Positions 52,418 through 61,207 of a DNA stretch of 64,000 nt are shown here, piece after piece. The stretch is from contig CABUNB010000005.1 in NCBI GenBank assembly GCA_902492755.1, positions 9,665-73,664 on the forward strand, given 5' to 3'. How positions within the stretch are numbered: position 1 is the first letter of the stretch; each line of letters begins with the position of its first letter. The stretch is from an uncultured Collinsella sp. Its GTDB lineage: Bacteria > Actinomycetota > Coriobacteriia > Coriobacteriales > Coriobacteriaceae. Below the pieces are notes generated by a model, which was not told the origin of the DNA, ran no database searches, and worked only from the letters and a program-made list of their open reading frames with translations. The position numbers and the translations under genes are program-made.

Positions 52418-53251
52418 CTAGGCGAGGATGCCAGCGGCGGAGGCGACCATCGCGAGGACGATCACCACGAGGATGAGGGCCGTCATGCTCGCGTTCTTCT
52501 TGGTAAGAAGGTAATACGCGCTTCCCGTGATGGCGGCGGGGATCATGGCAGGCAGGATCTTGTCGAGCAGCGGCTGAATCTCCATCGCGACGTCGCCGAA
52601 GCTGAAGCTAATCGGGCAGGTGACGCCGATGACCGAGGCGATGAGGCAGCCGACCACGGTGAGGCCGAGCACGGAGGCGGCGGCAGTGAGGTTGGGAAGC
52701 TTCTCGCTGAAGTCGGTGACGAGCTTCACGCCCTGCTTGTAGCCGAACTCGAGGGCGTGCATGCGGACCCAGAAGATGGCCAGGATGAGCGCGAACCAGA
52801 TGCCGGCTCCCACGGGGTTGCCCTCGATGGCCATGTAGGCGGCGATGGAGCCCATGATGGTCGGGATCATGGTCATGAGCAGGGAGTCGCCGACGCCGGC
52901 GAGCGGTCCCATGGTGCCGATCTTCAGGTCTTGGACGGCGTCCGCCGCCGCTAGGCCGTCGCGCTCCTCCATGGCCACGCAGGCGCCAAGGATGATGGCG
53001 GCAAGCCAAGGCTGGGTGTTGTAGTAGCGGAAGTGGTTGTTGAGCGCTTGCTTATAGTCCTCGTCGTTCGTGTAGATCTTCCTCAGGACCGGCGAGAGGG
53101 CGTAGGCGACTGAGGCGCCCTGCTGGGTCTGGTAGTTGAAGGTGCACACGCTCATGAGCCAGCGCCAGTTCGCGTTGCGCAGGTCCTTCTTGGTGACCTT
53201 GTAGCCGGAGGGCTTGCCCTCGGCGACGGCGGTGATGTTCTCGTTTTCCAT
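52418..53251 (-). CDS. PTS EIID component, mannose/fructose/sorbose family
   Basis: 277 residues. It starts with the usual charged segment (VTKKDLRNANWRWL) and contains NYQTQQGASVAYALSPVLRK, NTQPWLAAIILGACVAMEE and GPLAGVGDSLLMTMIPTIMG, all EIID hallmarks. The C-terminal part has several membrane helices. Together with EIIC it forms the sugar channel. It follows EIIC after two bases. Confidence 0.92.
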   Translation of the reverse strand: MENENITAVAEGKPSGYKVTKKDLRNANWRWLMSVCTFNYQTQQGASVAYALSPVLRKIYTNDEDYKQALNNHFRYYNTQPWLAAIILGACVAMEERDGLAAADAVQDLKIGTMGPLAGVGDSLLMTMIPTIMGSIAAYMAIEGNPVGAGIWFALILAIFWVRMHALEFGYKQGVKLVTDFSEKLPNLTAAASVLGLTVVGCLIASVIGVTCPISFSFGDVAMEIQPLLDKILPAMIPAAITGSAYYLLTKKNASMTALILVVIVLAMVASAAGILA

Positions 53252-53253
53252 GG

Positions 53254-54039
53254 TTACTCATCCTCTCCGATGAAGGCGTCTGCGGAAGCGTGGGCGGCGA
53301 GCTCGGTGTCCCTCTCGGCACGCTGGTAGAACGCAATCGCGAGGGCAACGCCGACGATGGCGGCGCCGATGATGGGCACGTTCAGGAAGGCCGAGAGGAA
53401 GAAACCGGCGAGCAGGTACTGGAAGTACTTGCCAGTGGGCATGTAACGCAGCAGCATCGCGATGCCGACGGCCGGGAGCATCTTGCCGGCGAGGGTGAGG
53501 CCGGAGAGGAACCACTGGGGCATGACCTCGAGGAGCCAGTTGACGGCGGGCTGGCCGAGCGTCACGGAGACAAAGACGGGCAGGGCGGCGCACAGGCCGA
53601 AGAGCGCGGGGCAGACCCACAGGATGGCGTTCATCTGATTGAACTTGCCCTCGTTGCAGAACTTCTGGGACTTCTCGACGACGAAGCCGTTGAGGATCTT
53701 GGCGACGACGTCGAGCTGGATGCCGAGCATGCCGACCGGCAGGCCGATGGCGAGGCCCGTGTCGGAGCCCAGGGTCACGCCGTAGGCGGTGGCGATGATG
53801 GCCATCGTGCCGTAGTCGGGAATGGAGGAGCCGCCGAAGCCCGCGACGCCGAGCTGCATGAGCTGAATGGTGCCGCCGATGACAAGGCCGGTCCTCCAGT
53901 CGCCCATGACGACTCCGGTGATGAGGCCCCAGAAAACGGCATAGTTGACGAAGATCATCGGGATGCCGTAGTAGTCCACGTGCTTGATGAAGGCCAGCAG
54001 GGTCAAAAGGACGACCTGCAGGATAGTGAAGTTGACCAT
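53254..54039 (-). CDS. PTS EIIC component, sorbose/mannose family
   Basis: 261 residues, very hydrophobic, with about seven to eight membrane helices. It includes NYAVFWGLITGVVMGDWRTG, IGGTIQLMQLGVAGFGGSSI and a GLAIGLPVGMLGIQ helix, typical of EIIC-Sor. It lies nine bases after EIIB and forms the translocator with EIID. The short C-terminal acidic tail ends IGEDE. Confidence 0.92.
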   Translation of the reverse strand: MVNFTILQVVLLTLLAFIKHVDYYGIPMIFVNYAVFWGLITGVVMGDWRTGLVIGGTIQLMQLGVAGFGGSSIPDYGTMAIIATAYGVTLGSDTGLAIGLPVGMLGIQLDVVAKILNGFVVEKSQKFCNEGKFNQMNAILWVCPALFGLCAALPVFVSVTLGQPAVNWLLEVMPQWFLSGLTLAGKMLPAVGIAMLLRYMPTGKYFQYLLAGFFLSAFLNVPIIGAAIVGVALAIAFYQRAERDTELAAHASADAFIGEDE

Positions 54040-54048
54040 ATTTCCCCC

Positions 54049-54522
54049 TTAGATGAGGTCTGCGACGGAGACGGGCTTGTCGGCGGGCACGAACTGGGCC
54101 GTCACCTTGACGCCGCGGGCGATGAGCGCCTTGTAGCTCTGGACGTTCTCGGCGGAGGCGTAGGCGCGCTGGGTGAGCTGGATGCCGTCCTCCTTGACGA
54201 GCGAGCCGCCGACGACCAGCGACGGGAGCTCGACGCCCGACTCGACCAGGCGAAGCATCGTCTCGGGCTCCTTGGCGATGACGAAGACCTTCTCGCGGTC
54301 GTATTTGCCCGCGGCGAAGTTCTTGAGCGCGGTCTGCTCGGAGATGATCGAAACGGCCATGCCCGCGGGGCGCGCCATCCTCATGGTGGACTTCAGGACC
54401 TCGTCGCCGGCGACCTTGTCGTCGATGACCATGACTCGGGTCGCGCCCGACACCGGGGCCCACTGCGTCACGATGATGCCGTGAAGCAGGCGATTGTCGA
54501 TTCGTGCCATAACAACACTCAT
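54049..54522 (-). CDS. PTS EIIB component, mannose/fructose/sorbose family
   Basis: 157 residues. The phosphorylatable His is in RIDNRLLHGIIVTQWAP. Later VMVIDDKVAGDEVLKSTMRM and GGSLVKEDGIQLTQRAY fit EIIB-Sor. ATAGGAGC precedes ATG 54522; an in-frame ATG at 54510 is possible. It is the first PTS gene, 123 bp after the LevR-like regulator on the same strand. A hairpin (54564-54586) lies in that gap and may act as an attenuator or processing site. Confidence 0.9.
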   Translation of the reverse strand: MSVVMARIDNRLLHGIIVTQWAPVSGATRVMVIDDKVAGDEVLKSTMRMARPAGMAVSIISEQTALKNFAAGKYDREKVFVIAKEPETMLRLVESGVELPSLVVGGSLVKEDGIQLTQRAYASAENVQSYKALIARGVKVTAQFVPADKPVSVADLI

Positions 54523-54645
54523 GTTTGCTCCTATCAAATGAAGTTTTACGTTCGGTACTGCCTCGGCGCTATCCGGATTCGCGCCGGGCAAGGGGTTATC
54601 GGATTATTGAGGACGCGCGGTCAGCTTGCGGCGGCGCGGGGAAGG

Positions 54646-57387
54646 TCACTCGTCGAGCAGGAGGTCCGAGGAGCCGAGGCGCTCTTCTCGCGCCGGGGCG
54701 GCGCTCACGCTTATGTAGTCGAAGACATATGCGATCTCGCTTACGGGAACCTCTACGCGATAGCGCGTCGAGATGCTCGAGAAGCTCTGCCTGAAGGACT
54801 CGATGAAATCGGCGCGTTCCTCCTCGAAGCGGTCCTGGCCAACGTAGGTCTCAATGGGGTTTCTGGTAACAAGGCGCTCGACGAGACAGCAGAGGTGAAC
54901 GTAGAGCCCAATGATGGCGTTGCTGCCGATCTTCTCGCCTGTCCTGCGCTGAAGCTCGTGCACGGCGCTCTCGATCTCATGGAATAGCCGCTCCGGGTCG
55001 AGGATGGTGATGGAGCGGATGACGTTCTGCAGCGTCATGTTCGAGAGCAGCTTCTCGTGGAAAGAAGAGAGCTCGGAAGCGTCAAGCCACCTGCCGAACA
55101 CGGCATCAACCTTAGAGGCGGACGCCGTCGACATGATGTCCTCGAGGGCGACGAAGGGGACGGAGGCGACCCCGGGGTCTCCCGTGCCGATGACGGCGCA
55201 GACGCGGTGCTCGGAGAAAACGGCGTCGTTCGACCCGTTCGCGACGAGCTGCTTGAAGGGCCTCGTGAGCAGGCGCGCGCCTATGGTGCGCGGGAGGCTC
55301 TGCGAGACGAGCTGGCGTATCCTCTCCGCGGCGTCGACCCCGGACTCGGAGCAGAAGACGATGGCGTCCTCACGGTTGACGCGCTCGATCACCTTGCAGT
55401 GCGTCACGCACGCGGCGGTCGCATCGCCAAGAACCTCGGCGATGGACTTGCCGCCGAGCAGCCCGACCCCGATCTCGAGCGCAAGACCGGTAGAGACGTT
55501 GTTCACCACGCCGATAGTGGAGTCGGTAACGTTCTCGAGGGCCTTATAGGCCTCCTCCAAGGAGCCCATGTCGACGAGGAACACGACCCCGGTGCAGTAG
55601 GAATGGCGGTCGACGAGGCGCTGGAGCGGACCGACGATGTCCTTCAGCTGCTGGTCGTAGGGCATGTCGACAGCCTCGTACACATGCATGCCGAGCATAC
55701 GGTTCGCCGCGTCGGCGATGCTCGTCGCCGTTGAGTAGCCGTGGGACAAGATGACGCAGAGCGTCCGAAGGGCCTTCGCATCGCGAGACTCCGATGCGAC
55801 GCACAGCGTCAGAAGCGTCTTCGTGAAGTGATCGAGCGAGATTCCCAGCGCCCCTTCCACGTCTGCGGCGACCTGATCGGAGACACTCGAGGCAAACGGC
55901 AATTCGGAGGTCACGGCACCGAGGAGATGGGAGATTTGCTCCGCACAGGCAGACTTTCGCTTAGCCAGGCCGATACCCGGCCACAACTGCAGGCAAATCT
56001 CCTGGGCCAGTAGAAAAGCGACCTTCCTCGAAAGCTCGATGCCATAAGAAGAGCCTGCGTCGGCAAGGACCGCGCCCACGACGCGCTCGAAGGCGCGCGA
56101 CCTCGAGGAGGCGACGCCGTGGTCGAAGATCAAGTGATCCTCAACGCCGCGCACAGCGGAGACAGCTTGCGAGACAAGCTCGGAGACAGAGAGCTCCCCG
56201 GCGCAGAATCGCTCATCGAGGGAGCACAGGGCATCGAGCGCCTGCTCGACCGGCCCTGTGCTCTCGGCGGCATCCAGAGACGCGTCGATCAGAACGCCAT
56301 CGTCGGGCTGTTGATCGATCTGCGCGGAGGAGAGGAGCCCGCTGGGAAGAAGATACGGGCGAACGACGACGTAGTCGCCCTCGCGATTGAGGAACGCTTT
56401 GGCGCAGCAGTTCGTCACGCAGGCGCGCAAGCCGGCGATGTTATCGGAAAAGTCCGCGTTCACGAGGCAACGGTATGCGCCGCGGCTGATCTTCACATCA
56501 GAACCGATTCGGCACCCCTCGCTGCGCAGGAAGCTCAAGATGAGATCCTCGCGCTCCTCGGGGGTCCGCTCCTTGAGTGAGGGGACGCGGGCACAGATGG
56601 GCATTTTGCTGTAGGCCGAGGAAACCTTCAGGTCATCGGCGGAAAGCGTCGTCGAAAGAACGAGGCGAGCGCGCGGCGCATCCTGGGAGGCATCGAGCCC
56701 GAGGGCCGTCGCAAGGCAGTGCTCCATCGCAGAGGGAGAGAGTGCCTCGATGCCGTTGACAAAGACCACACCCCCGTGCGATTTCGCGATCGACTCGTCA
56801 AGAAGCCCGTTGAACGAGGCGGCGTCCGGGACCCCGGCACAGTCGATGCGCACATAGGAGGAGTCGCGGGACAGCAAGCCCTGGTTCTTGCCGTACTCGT
56901 ACACAAGGCGAGAAAGGAAAGACTTACCGACACCCACGCCGCCGCTCAAGAGGATGGGTAGGCCAAACGGAGGGTACTGAACCGCAGCCTTGCACTGCTC
57001 GACAACGGAGCTGAGGCTCAGGTCGAAGCCCACGGCACGCGCGAAGTCGCGGTGATCGGCGATTCCCGTCGCCTGGATGAGGTCGGCGAGCGAGGCGTAC
57101 TCGCTTGCAGAGAGCTTTACCTGAAAACGCTTCTGGAACGCGCGGCGATGAAAATAACGGACAGGCCTGCCCGCCACCTTAACCACAAGGCCGGCGCGAA
57201 CAAGGTCGTTGAGGTACTGGCTCGCCAGGCTCCTGGAGATGATGAGCGTCTCGGCGATGTCGGAGGTGGACAGACGGGCAAGGTCGTCGAGCGAGACGGC
57301 AGAGGTGAGGGCCTCGAGATGCTCGAGAATCCTGTCCCTCATGTCGACGGGCTTCTTTGCCAAGCTGTCCTGTGCGGTCTTGTCCAT
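54646..57387 (-). CDS. LevR-like PTS-controlled transcriptional regulator with degenerate AAA+ domain
   Basis: 913 residues. A winged helix (about 15-90, TLIISRSLASQYLNDLVRAG) is followed by a sigma-54-activator-type AAA+ region (about 125-345), a PRD (about 385-490), an EIIA-Man-like domain (about 560-690, with His in VILSHGYSTA), an EIIB-like segment and a second PRD (about 815-905). Walker A (GGVGVGKS) is kept, but the GAFTGA loop is missing and the Walker B region reads GGVVFVNGIEAL, lacking the usual Asp-Glu. It heads the PTS-GH172-ROK operon, which it probably controls in response to PTS phosphorylation. Confidence 0.85.
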   Translation of the reverse strand: MDKTAQDSLAKKPVDMRDRILEHLEALTSAVSLDDLARLSTSDIAETLIISRSLASQYLNDLVRAGLVVKVAGRPVRYFHRRAFQKRFQVKLSASEYASLADLIQATGIADHRDFARAVGFDLSLSSVVEQCKAAVQYPPFGLPILLSGGVGVGKSFLSRLVYEYGKNQGLLSRDSSYVRIDCAGVPDAASFNGLLDESIAKSHGGVVFVNGIEALSPSAMEHCLATALGLDASQDAPRARLVLSTTLSADDLKVSSAYSKMPICARVPSLKERTPEEREDLILSFLRSEGCRIGSDVKISRGAYRCLVNADFSDNIAGLRACVTNCCAKAFLNREGDYVVVRPYLLPSGLLSSAQIDQQPDDGVLIDASLDAAESTGPVEQALDALCSLDERFCAGELSVSELVSQAVSAVRGVEDHLIFDHGVASSRSRAFERVVGAVLADAGSSYGIELSRKVAFLLAQEICLQLWPGIGLAKRKSACAEQISHLLGAVTSELPFASSVSDQVAADVEGALGISLDHFTKTLLTLCVASESRDAKALRTLCVILSHGYSTATSIADAANRMLGMHVYEAVDMPYDQQLKDIVGPLQRLVDRHSYCTGVVFLVDMGSLEEAYKALENVTDSTIGVVNNVSTGLALEIGVGLLGGKSIAEVLGDATAACVTHCKVIERVNREDAIVFCSESGVDAAERIRQLVSQSLPRTIGARLLTRPFKQLVANGSNDAVFSEHRVCAVIGTGDPGVASVPFVALEDIMSTASASKVDAVFGRWLDASELSSFHEKLLSNMTLQNVIRSITILDPERLFHEIESAVHELQRRTGEKIGSNAIIGLYVHLCCLVERLVTRNPIETYVGQDRFEEERADFIESFRQSFSSISTRYRVEVPVSEIAYVFDYISVSAAPAREERLGSSDLLLDE

Positions 57388-57446
57388 GACTTCTTACCTC
57401 CTCGTACAAGGAGTATAAGGGGAGAACAGAGAACGGAAGGGAGCGC

Positions 57447-57872
57447 GTGGGGGAATCAACAGCTCCGAGGAAAAGTCCACCACTTGAGGGACAGAAAACA
57501 ACGGCCATTGAACATTCAGGGCCGACGCTCAACACTTCGGCTCGACACTTCGCTTTGGAAAGGGCCCTGCGCGATGGTGCAGCCCTCCATCTCGCAGCAC
57601 AGGTCGCCGAAGGTCGCGAGGATGCGTTCCTTCTGTTCCGTGGGCGAGACGGCTCGGTGGGCAAGGTCCTCTCAAAAGGGGTCGTCCGACGCCGCAAGAC
57701 CTCGATGACCGACTACCGCCTCGAGCAAGTGGCGGATTACCTCTGCACCATCGAACTTGCCTTGGTCAAGTGCGAGGCCAAGGAGAACGGTGAGACGTAC
57801 AACAAGTTCTTCGGAGGTATAGGCTCTTTCAAGAGGAACTGGCTCAAGCAAGCCCGCAGCAAGCGGATATAG
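57447..57872 (+). CDS. Hypothetical ORF
   Basis: 141 codons, with a more protein-like second half from ATG 57705 (MTDYRLEQVADYLCTIELAL, then AKENGETYNKFFGGIGSFKR). No family is recognised and no good ribosome site is seen for either start. It is divergent from the LevR-like gene and followed by a YjdF tail fragment, so it may be the remains of a longer gene. Low confidence. Confidence 0.3.
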   Translation: MGESTAPRKSPPLEGQKTTAIEHSGPTLNTSARHFALERALRDGAALHLAAQVAEGREDAFLLFRGRDGSVGKVLSKGVVRRRKTSMTDYRLEQVADYLCTIELALVKCEAKENGETYNKFFGGIGSFKRNWLKQARSKRI

Positions 57873-57936
57873 CTGGTCTCGCGGTTTCGCAAGGAACGGT
57901 CAGTTCTCCTCTGGCGAGGAACCCCGGGCGACGTGC

Positions 57937-57984
57937 TTCGAGCAGCGGAAGCTGAAGCGCAAGCAGAAGCAGCGCGGGCATTGA
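57937..57984 (+). pseudogene. YjdF C-terminal fragment
   Basis: Sixteen codons (FEQRKLKRKQKQRGH-stop) nearly identical at DNA level to the end of the YjdF-like gene at 46847, including several bases past the stop. The rest of the gene is absent. Confidence 0.6.
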
Positions 57985-58097
57985 TCGGTGCCGACATGGG
58001 CCCAGACGTGAACAGTGCTACATCCCCTGTTCACGGGGCGCGAAACCGCAAAGGTTGCACAGAGGTTGCAAAATAAGAAGCCCCCGACCTGTTTTCG

Positions 58098-58528
58098 CAG
58101 GTCAGAGGCTTGAAATCAACGAATATCGTTTATTCCCACTCGGTGGTTATAGTTTTGCCGTCTCGTCACTCCAGTTGCACCCAGTTTTCGGCGGCATCTC
58201 GAAGTGAGTGCCGCTGAATGACGCGACGTCGCGTTTCATCGGCTTCGGGGACAAAAGCTGGGACAACTTCAAAAACCATTTTCAAACTCAGAGTATTGAG
58301 TTTTTATTTTTGTCCCAAGGGGCACGGAGAGCCGCCTTTGGAGGCTCGATATCGCCGAAAAACGCCCGTTTTGAAACTCAACCGCCTTTGAGCCTGCAAA
58401 CCACCAGCTTCAACAGTAAGTGAGTCGACGCGGGTGGCTTACGAGCCGTTCACAAAACCGCAGGCCACAGGTCTTTGTCAACGATAAGCAAAGTGAATAG
58501 TCTCAGGTGGCTTGCCCATGAGTTGGCG
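58098..58528. repeat. Diverged direct repeat of about 430 bp, copy 1 (with guaA-like end 4)
   Basis: Begins with TTTTCGCAGGTCAGAGG, contains the minus-strand TTEWE-stop (58130-58141), then a noncoding stretch with TTTCATCGGCTTCGGGGAC, and ends GGCTTGCCCATGAGTTGGCG. It aligns along its whole length with 62858-63280 at roughly 75-80% identity by eye. A hairpin terminator (58078-58112) overlaps the start. A 71-codon plus frame in it is probably not a gene. The part 58529-58654 holds nothing recognisable. Confidence 0.7.
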
Positions 58529-58654
58529 TAAGCCTGTTTAGCAAAAGGCTAATCGGACACGACAGGCCGCCCGCATGGCGACGGCGTTTCCCGTGCGGGC
58601 ACAAACAGCCCTGCGTGCCCTGTCGCGCGATATCCCAATGCGACGTTCAGAACC

Positions 58655-58924
58655 CTACCCGCCAAGCAGCCACCTCGCGAAATTCAGCACGAGCACGCCC
58701 TCCCGGGTATGGGGCTCATGCCTCGTGCGAGTGATGAGAATCTTCGGGAATGCATCCCCGATGGATAGAATCGGCGCAATCTCCCTCTCGAGCGTCGAAT
58801 CGGCGCCGATATCGTCGCTCACATACACTTTCCTTCCCGGTTTCGAAACTTGGAAGGCAGTATGCGCAAGGATGCGTCGAGGTGCGATCCCAGTCGTACC
58901 ATGCCAGCAGAGATGTCGAGGCAC
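58655..58924 (-). pseudogene. DUF4143-type ATPase, second C-terminal fragment
   Basis: Minus frame encoding KVYVSDDIGADSTLEREIAP and ILSIGDAFPKILITRTRHE, ending LVLNFARWLLGG. This matches the last 70 residues of DUF4143 AAA proteins. The ATPase part is missing. It lies next to repeat copy 1, as the 44693 fragment lies next to guaA-like sequence 1. Confidence 0.6.
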
Positions 58925-59066
58925 ATTCGTTCATGCTGCAATGCGGGCATCGGAGATGAAAAACAGCCCGTCGGGTAGTCATGGGCGTGCGGGAGCCCGC
59001 ATCAGTAACCTGCCTCCTCGGTTGTCCCTTCTTTGCATGGTCGTCTACATAAAGGAGGAACCAGCC

Positions 59067-59348
59067 ATGCAGATCAGCATGCTTGCCCTTCTTGGGTCAC
59101 GGACCGGGGAGGCGAGGGCCTCCGTCGGGACCGCCCCGAGCAACCGGCATATCCAAGGAATGACAAGGCTCGATCGCTGTGCTGGTCAGGATGCCGAAGC
59201 GGGCCGTCCGCCAATCGGAATGCGGGTCAGGATGCTGCAACGTGATTCCAGCTGCAGGATACGGCTCCTTTGCGGTTGCCGCAAAACCTGCTGGCAACAT
59301 TCTTACTATCCGAATGATGTACGCATCCCTTGGGATCGTTTCGCCTGA
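59067..59348 (+). other. ORF with strong ribosome site, unknown
   Basis: AAAGGAGGAACC precedes ATG 59067 (MQISMLALLGSRTGEARAS). The frame runs 93 codons, but the later part looks more protein-like in another frame (ILTIRMMYASLGIVSPDQGH), so this may be a broken gene. No family is recognised. The rest of 58925-59560 holds nothing else I can support. Confidence 0.25.
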
Positions 59349-59560
59349 CCAGGGCCATCTTCAGCGCCTCATCGGCCAGCTCGGCAGGCGCCTCTTCCAC
59401 GCGTAATAGCCCTGGCGGGTCACCTATGCAACCAAAGATACAAAAGGAATCGAATGGCCAGAGAGGATTGCCCTTACCGATGCTCGATTCTTGACAGGCA
59501 AACTCAAGCCTCGTTAATATTACATGGTTTGCCAGACCGAATTAACAAAGGAGGGGTGTC

Positions 59561-59596
59561 GTGGTTGGTCTTTTCCGCACGTGGATGAGCGCCTAG
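59561..59596 (+). CDS. Putative leader peptide upstream of the Mef/Msr-like genes
   Basis: GTG start with AAAGGAGGGG four bases upstream, encoding MVGLFRTWMSA-stop. Two mutually exclusive hairpins follow: AGCGCC/GGCGCT (59588-59607), and one using 59599-59628 ending next to TTTTT. The layout is that of a translation-coupled attenuator, as known for macrolide-resistance genes. The peptide itself does not match known leaders. Confidence 0.45.
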   Translation: MVGLFRTWMSA

Positions 59597-59659
59597 AAAG
59601 CGGCGCTGTTGTGGCGTCGCGCTGTTTTTCTGCACGCCATTTCACGATTGGACATAACC

Positions 59660-60946
59660 ATGATATTTGAAACCTCTCGGGGCAGGTCTGTTCTGCTGTG
59701 CCATTCATGGCAATTCAAGCTTTGTTTCGTATGTGGCGGGGAGCTCGTTTCGACATTGACGAGTTCGATTCTCCAAATGGGTCTTATTTGGCATCTCGCC
59801 CTCACGACAGGGTCGTCTTCTCTCCTCTCCTTAGCATCGCTGGCAGGCTTTCTGCCGATTGCTTTGTTCGGAATCCTTGCGGGCGCCGTTGTCGACAGAC
59901 TGCCTTTGAAACGTGTCCTCATCGGCGCCGACCTCTTCATTGCCGCGGTGGGTGCCGCCTTGGCGATTGCCTCGTTGGCCGGCAGCTTACCTGCATGGCT
60001 AATTCTCATCGCCCTGTTTCTCCGTGCAGTTGGTACTTCGTTCTACACGCCAGCCTCCCAATCTCTCACGCCCCATCTCGCCCCGCCAGAGCATCTCGTT
60101 CGCCTATCGGGGGTGACTCAGGCGATTCAGTCCGGCGGATACATTCTTGGCGCCGCGCTTGCAGCAGTGATTTATCCCGTGGCGGGCATTACCGCTATGA
60201 TTGTCCTCGACGTGCTGGGAGCGCTTTTCGCTTCTTTAGCCGTCCTCGCCGCACAGATAGACGCAGGGGGCCTCGATGAAGCCGACCGCAGCTTGTCCTT
60301 TTCCAATAAGGTTCGAGAGCTCTTCTCTGAGATTTCGGACGGCTACAAGCTGATTAGGGAGTACAGGGGGCTGTTCGCCCTTCTTTGGTGCGGGTTCGTC
60401 TTCGCTTTCGCGTTCTCTCCGCTCGCGGCATTGTTCCCAATAATGACCTTGGGGCATTTTGGCGGTAGCACGGGGGATGCCGCTTTGGTGGAAATCCTTT
60501 TTTCTGCAGGCATGCTGGCTGGGTCCGGCATTTTGGCGGCCACGGGAGGGTTCCGCAATAGGTCGTTCACCATGGTCGCCGCGATTGCCGGCTTCGGCAT
60601 TGCCGCAATCGTATCCGGATCGCTCGGCCCGTCATTGTTCGCTGCTTTCCTGCCGGTGAGCTTTCTTATGGGCGCATGCTCCCCGTTGTACGCGGGAACC
60701 CAGACTGCCCTTATGCAGGAGCAGATACCTCCTGAGTACCTAGGCCGCGTTTTCGGCCTCTACGGAACCATCATGGCGTGGGCCATGCCCATGGGCCTCG
60801 CAGCCCCCTCCGTTTTTGCGGATCTGCTTGGAGCTCCGTTATGGTTCGTCGGCTCTGGAGCGACCATGGTACTGCTTGCGATGGCTATGCTGCTTGCTCC
60901 GAGCGTCCGAAACGCGGGGAAAAGAGATACCGGGCAGATTCAATAG
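59660..60946 (+). CDS. Mef-like MFS efflux transporter
   Basis: 428 residues with about 12 membrane helices. It follows Mef(A)/Mef(E) macrolide exporters closely in pattern: WQFKLCFVCGGELVSTLTSS, ILQMGLIWHL, SLASLAGFLPIALFGILAGA, FLRAVGTSFYTPASQSLTPH, and GVQTAL-like GTQTALMQEQIPPEYLGRVF. Family members export 14- and 15-membered macrolides by proton exchange. ATG 59660 is the best start by alignment, though its ribosome site is weak. An MsrD-like ABC-F gene follows 261 bp later on the same strand, the standard mef-msr order. Substrate is inferred. Confidence 0.82.
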   Translation: MIFETSRGRSVLLCHSWQFKLCFVCGGELVSTLTSSILQMGLIWHLALTTGSSSLLSLASLAGFLPIALFGILAGAVVDRLPLKRVLIGADLFIAAVGAALAIASLAGSLPAWLILIALFLRAVGTSFYTPASQSLTPHLAPPEHLVRLSGVTQAIQSGGYILGAALAAVIYPVAGITAMIVLDVLGALFASLAVLAAQIDAGGLDEADRSLSFSNKVRELFSEISDGYKLIREYRGLFALLWCGFVFAFAFSPLAALFPIMTLGHFGGSTGDAALVEILFSAGMLAGSGILAATGGFRNRSFTMVAAIAGFGIAAIVSGSLGPSLFAAFLPVSFLMGACSPLYAGTQTALMQEQIPPEYLGRVFGLYGTIMAWAMPMGLAAPSVFADLLGAPLWFVGSGATMVLLAMAMLLAPSVRNAGKRDTGQIQ

Positions 60947-61207
60947 CCCAAGTATTCGAAAAAAAGAGGCAGCAGCCATCGGTTCAAGCGTCAGCCTTCA
61001 AGCCCTTGCGACGACGAGGTATTGCACCGACATTCCGCATCGCGCTCCTTATTCGTCGCCAACTATCATTTTCGGATTTGCCGGCTTGCGCAAGGTCAAA
61101 ACGCTCGCGCCGGCAATTGGGCAAAGGCGAAAAATCGACGTGAGCAATCTTTTTTGGCATGGCTGCGCTTCCAGTAAAACGCTAATACACAAAAGGCGGT
61201 TCAACCT

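Noticed and set aside
54523..54645. Possible sigma-54 promoter before the PTS genes
   Set aside because: No GG-N10-GC element with proper -24/-12 spacing was found, in line with the decayed activator motifs.
50835..54987. Plus-strand open frames of 519 and 565 codons
   Set aside because: They are antisense to GH172 and PTS genes; their products are low-complexity and unlike any family.
58575..59348. Plus-strand open frame of 257 codons
   Set aside because: The first half overlaps a clear DUF4143 fragment on the minus strand; only the part from 59067 has a ribosome site and is listed separately.
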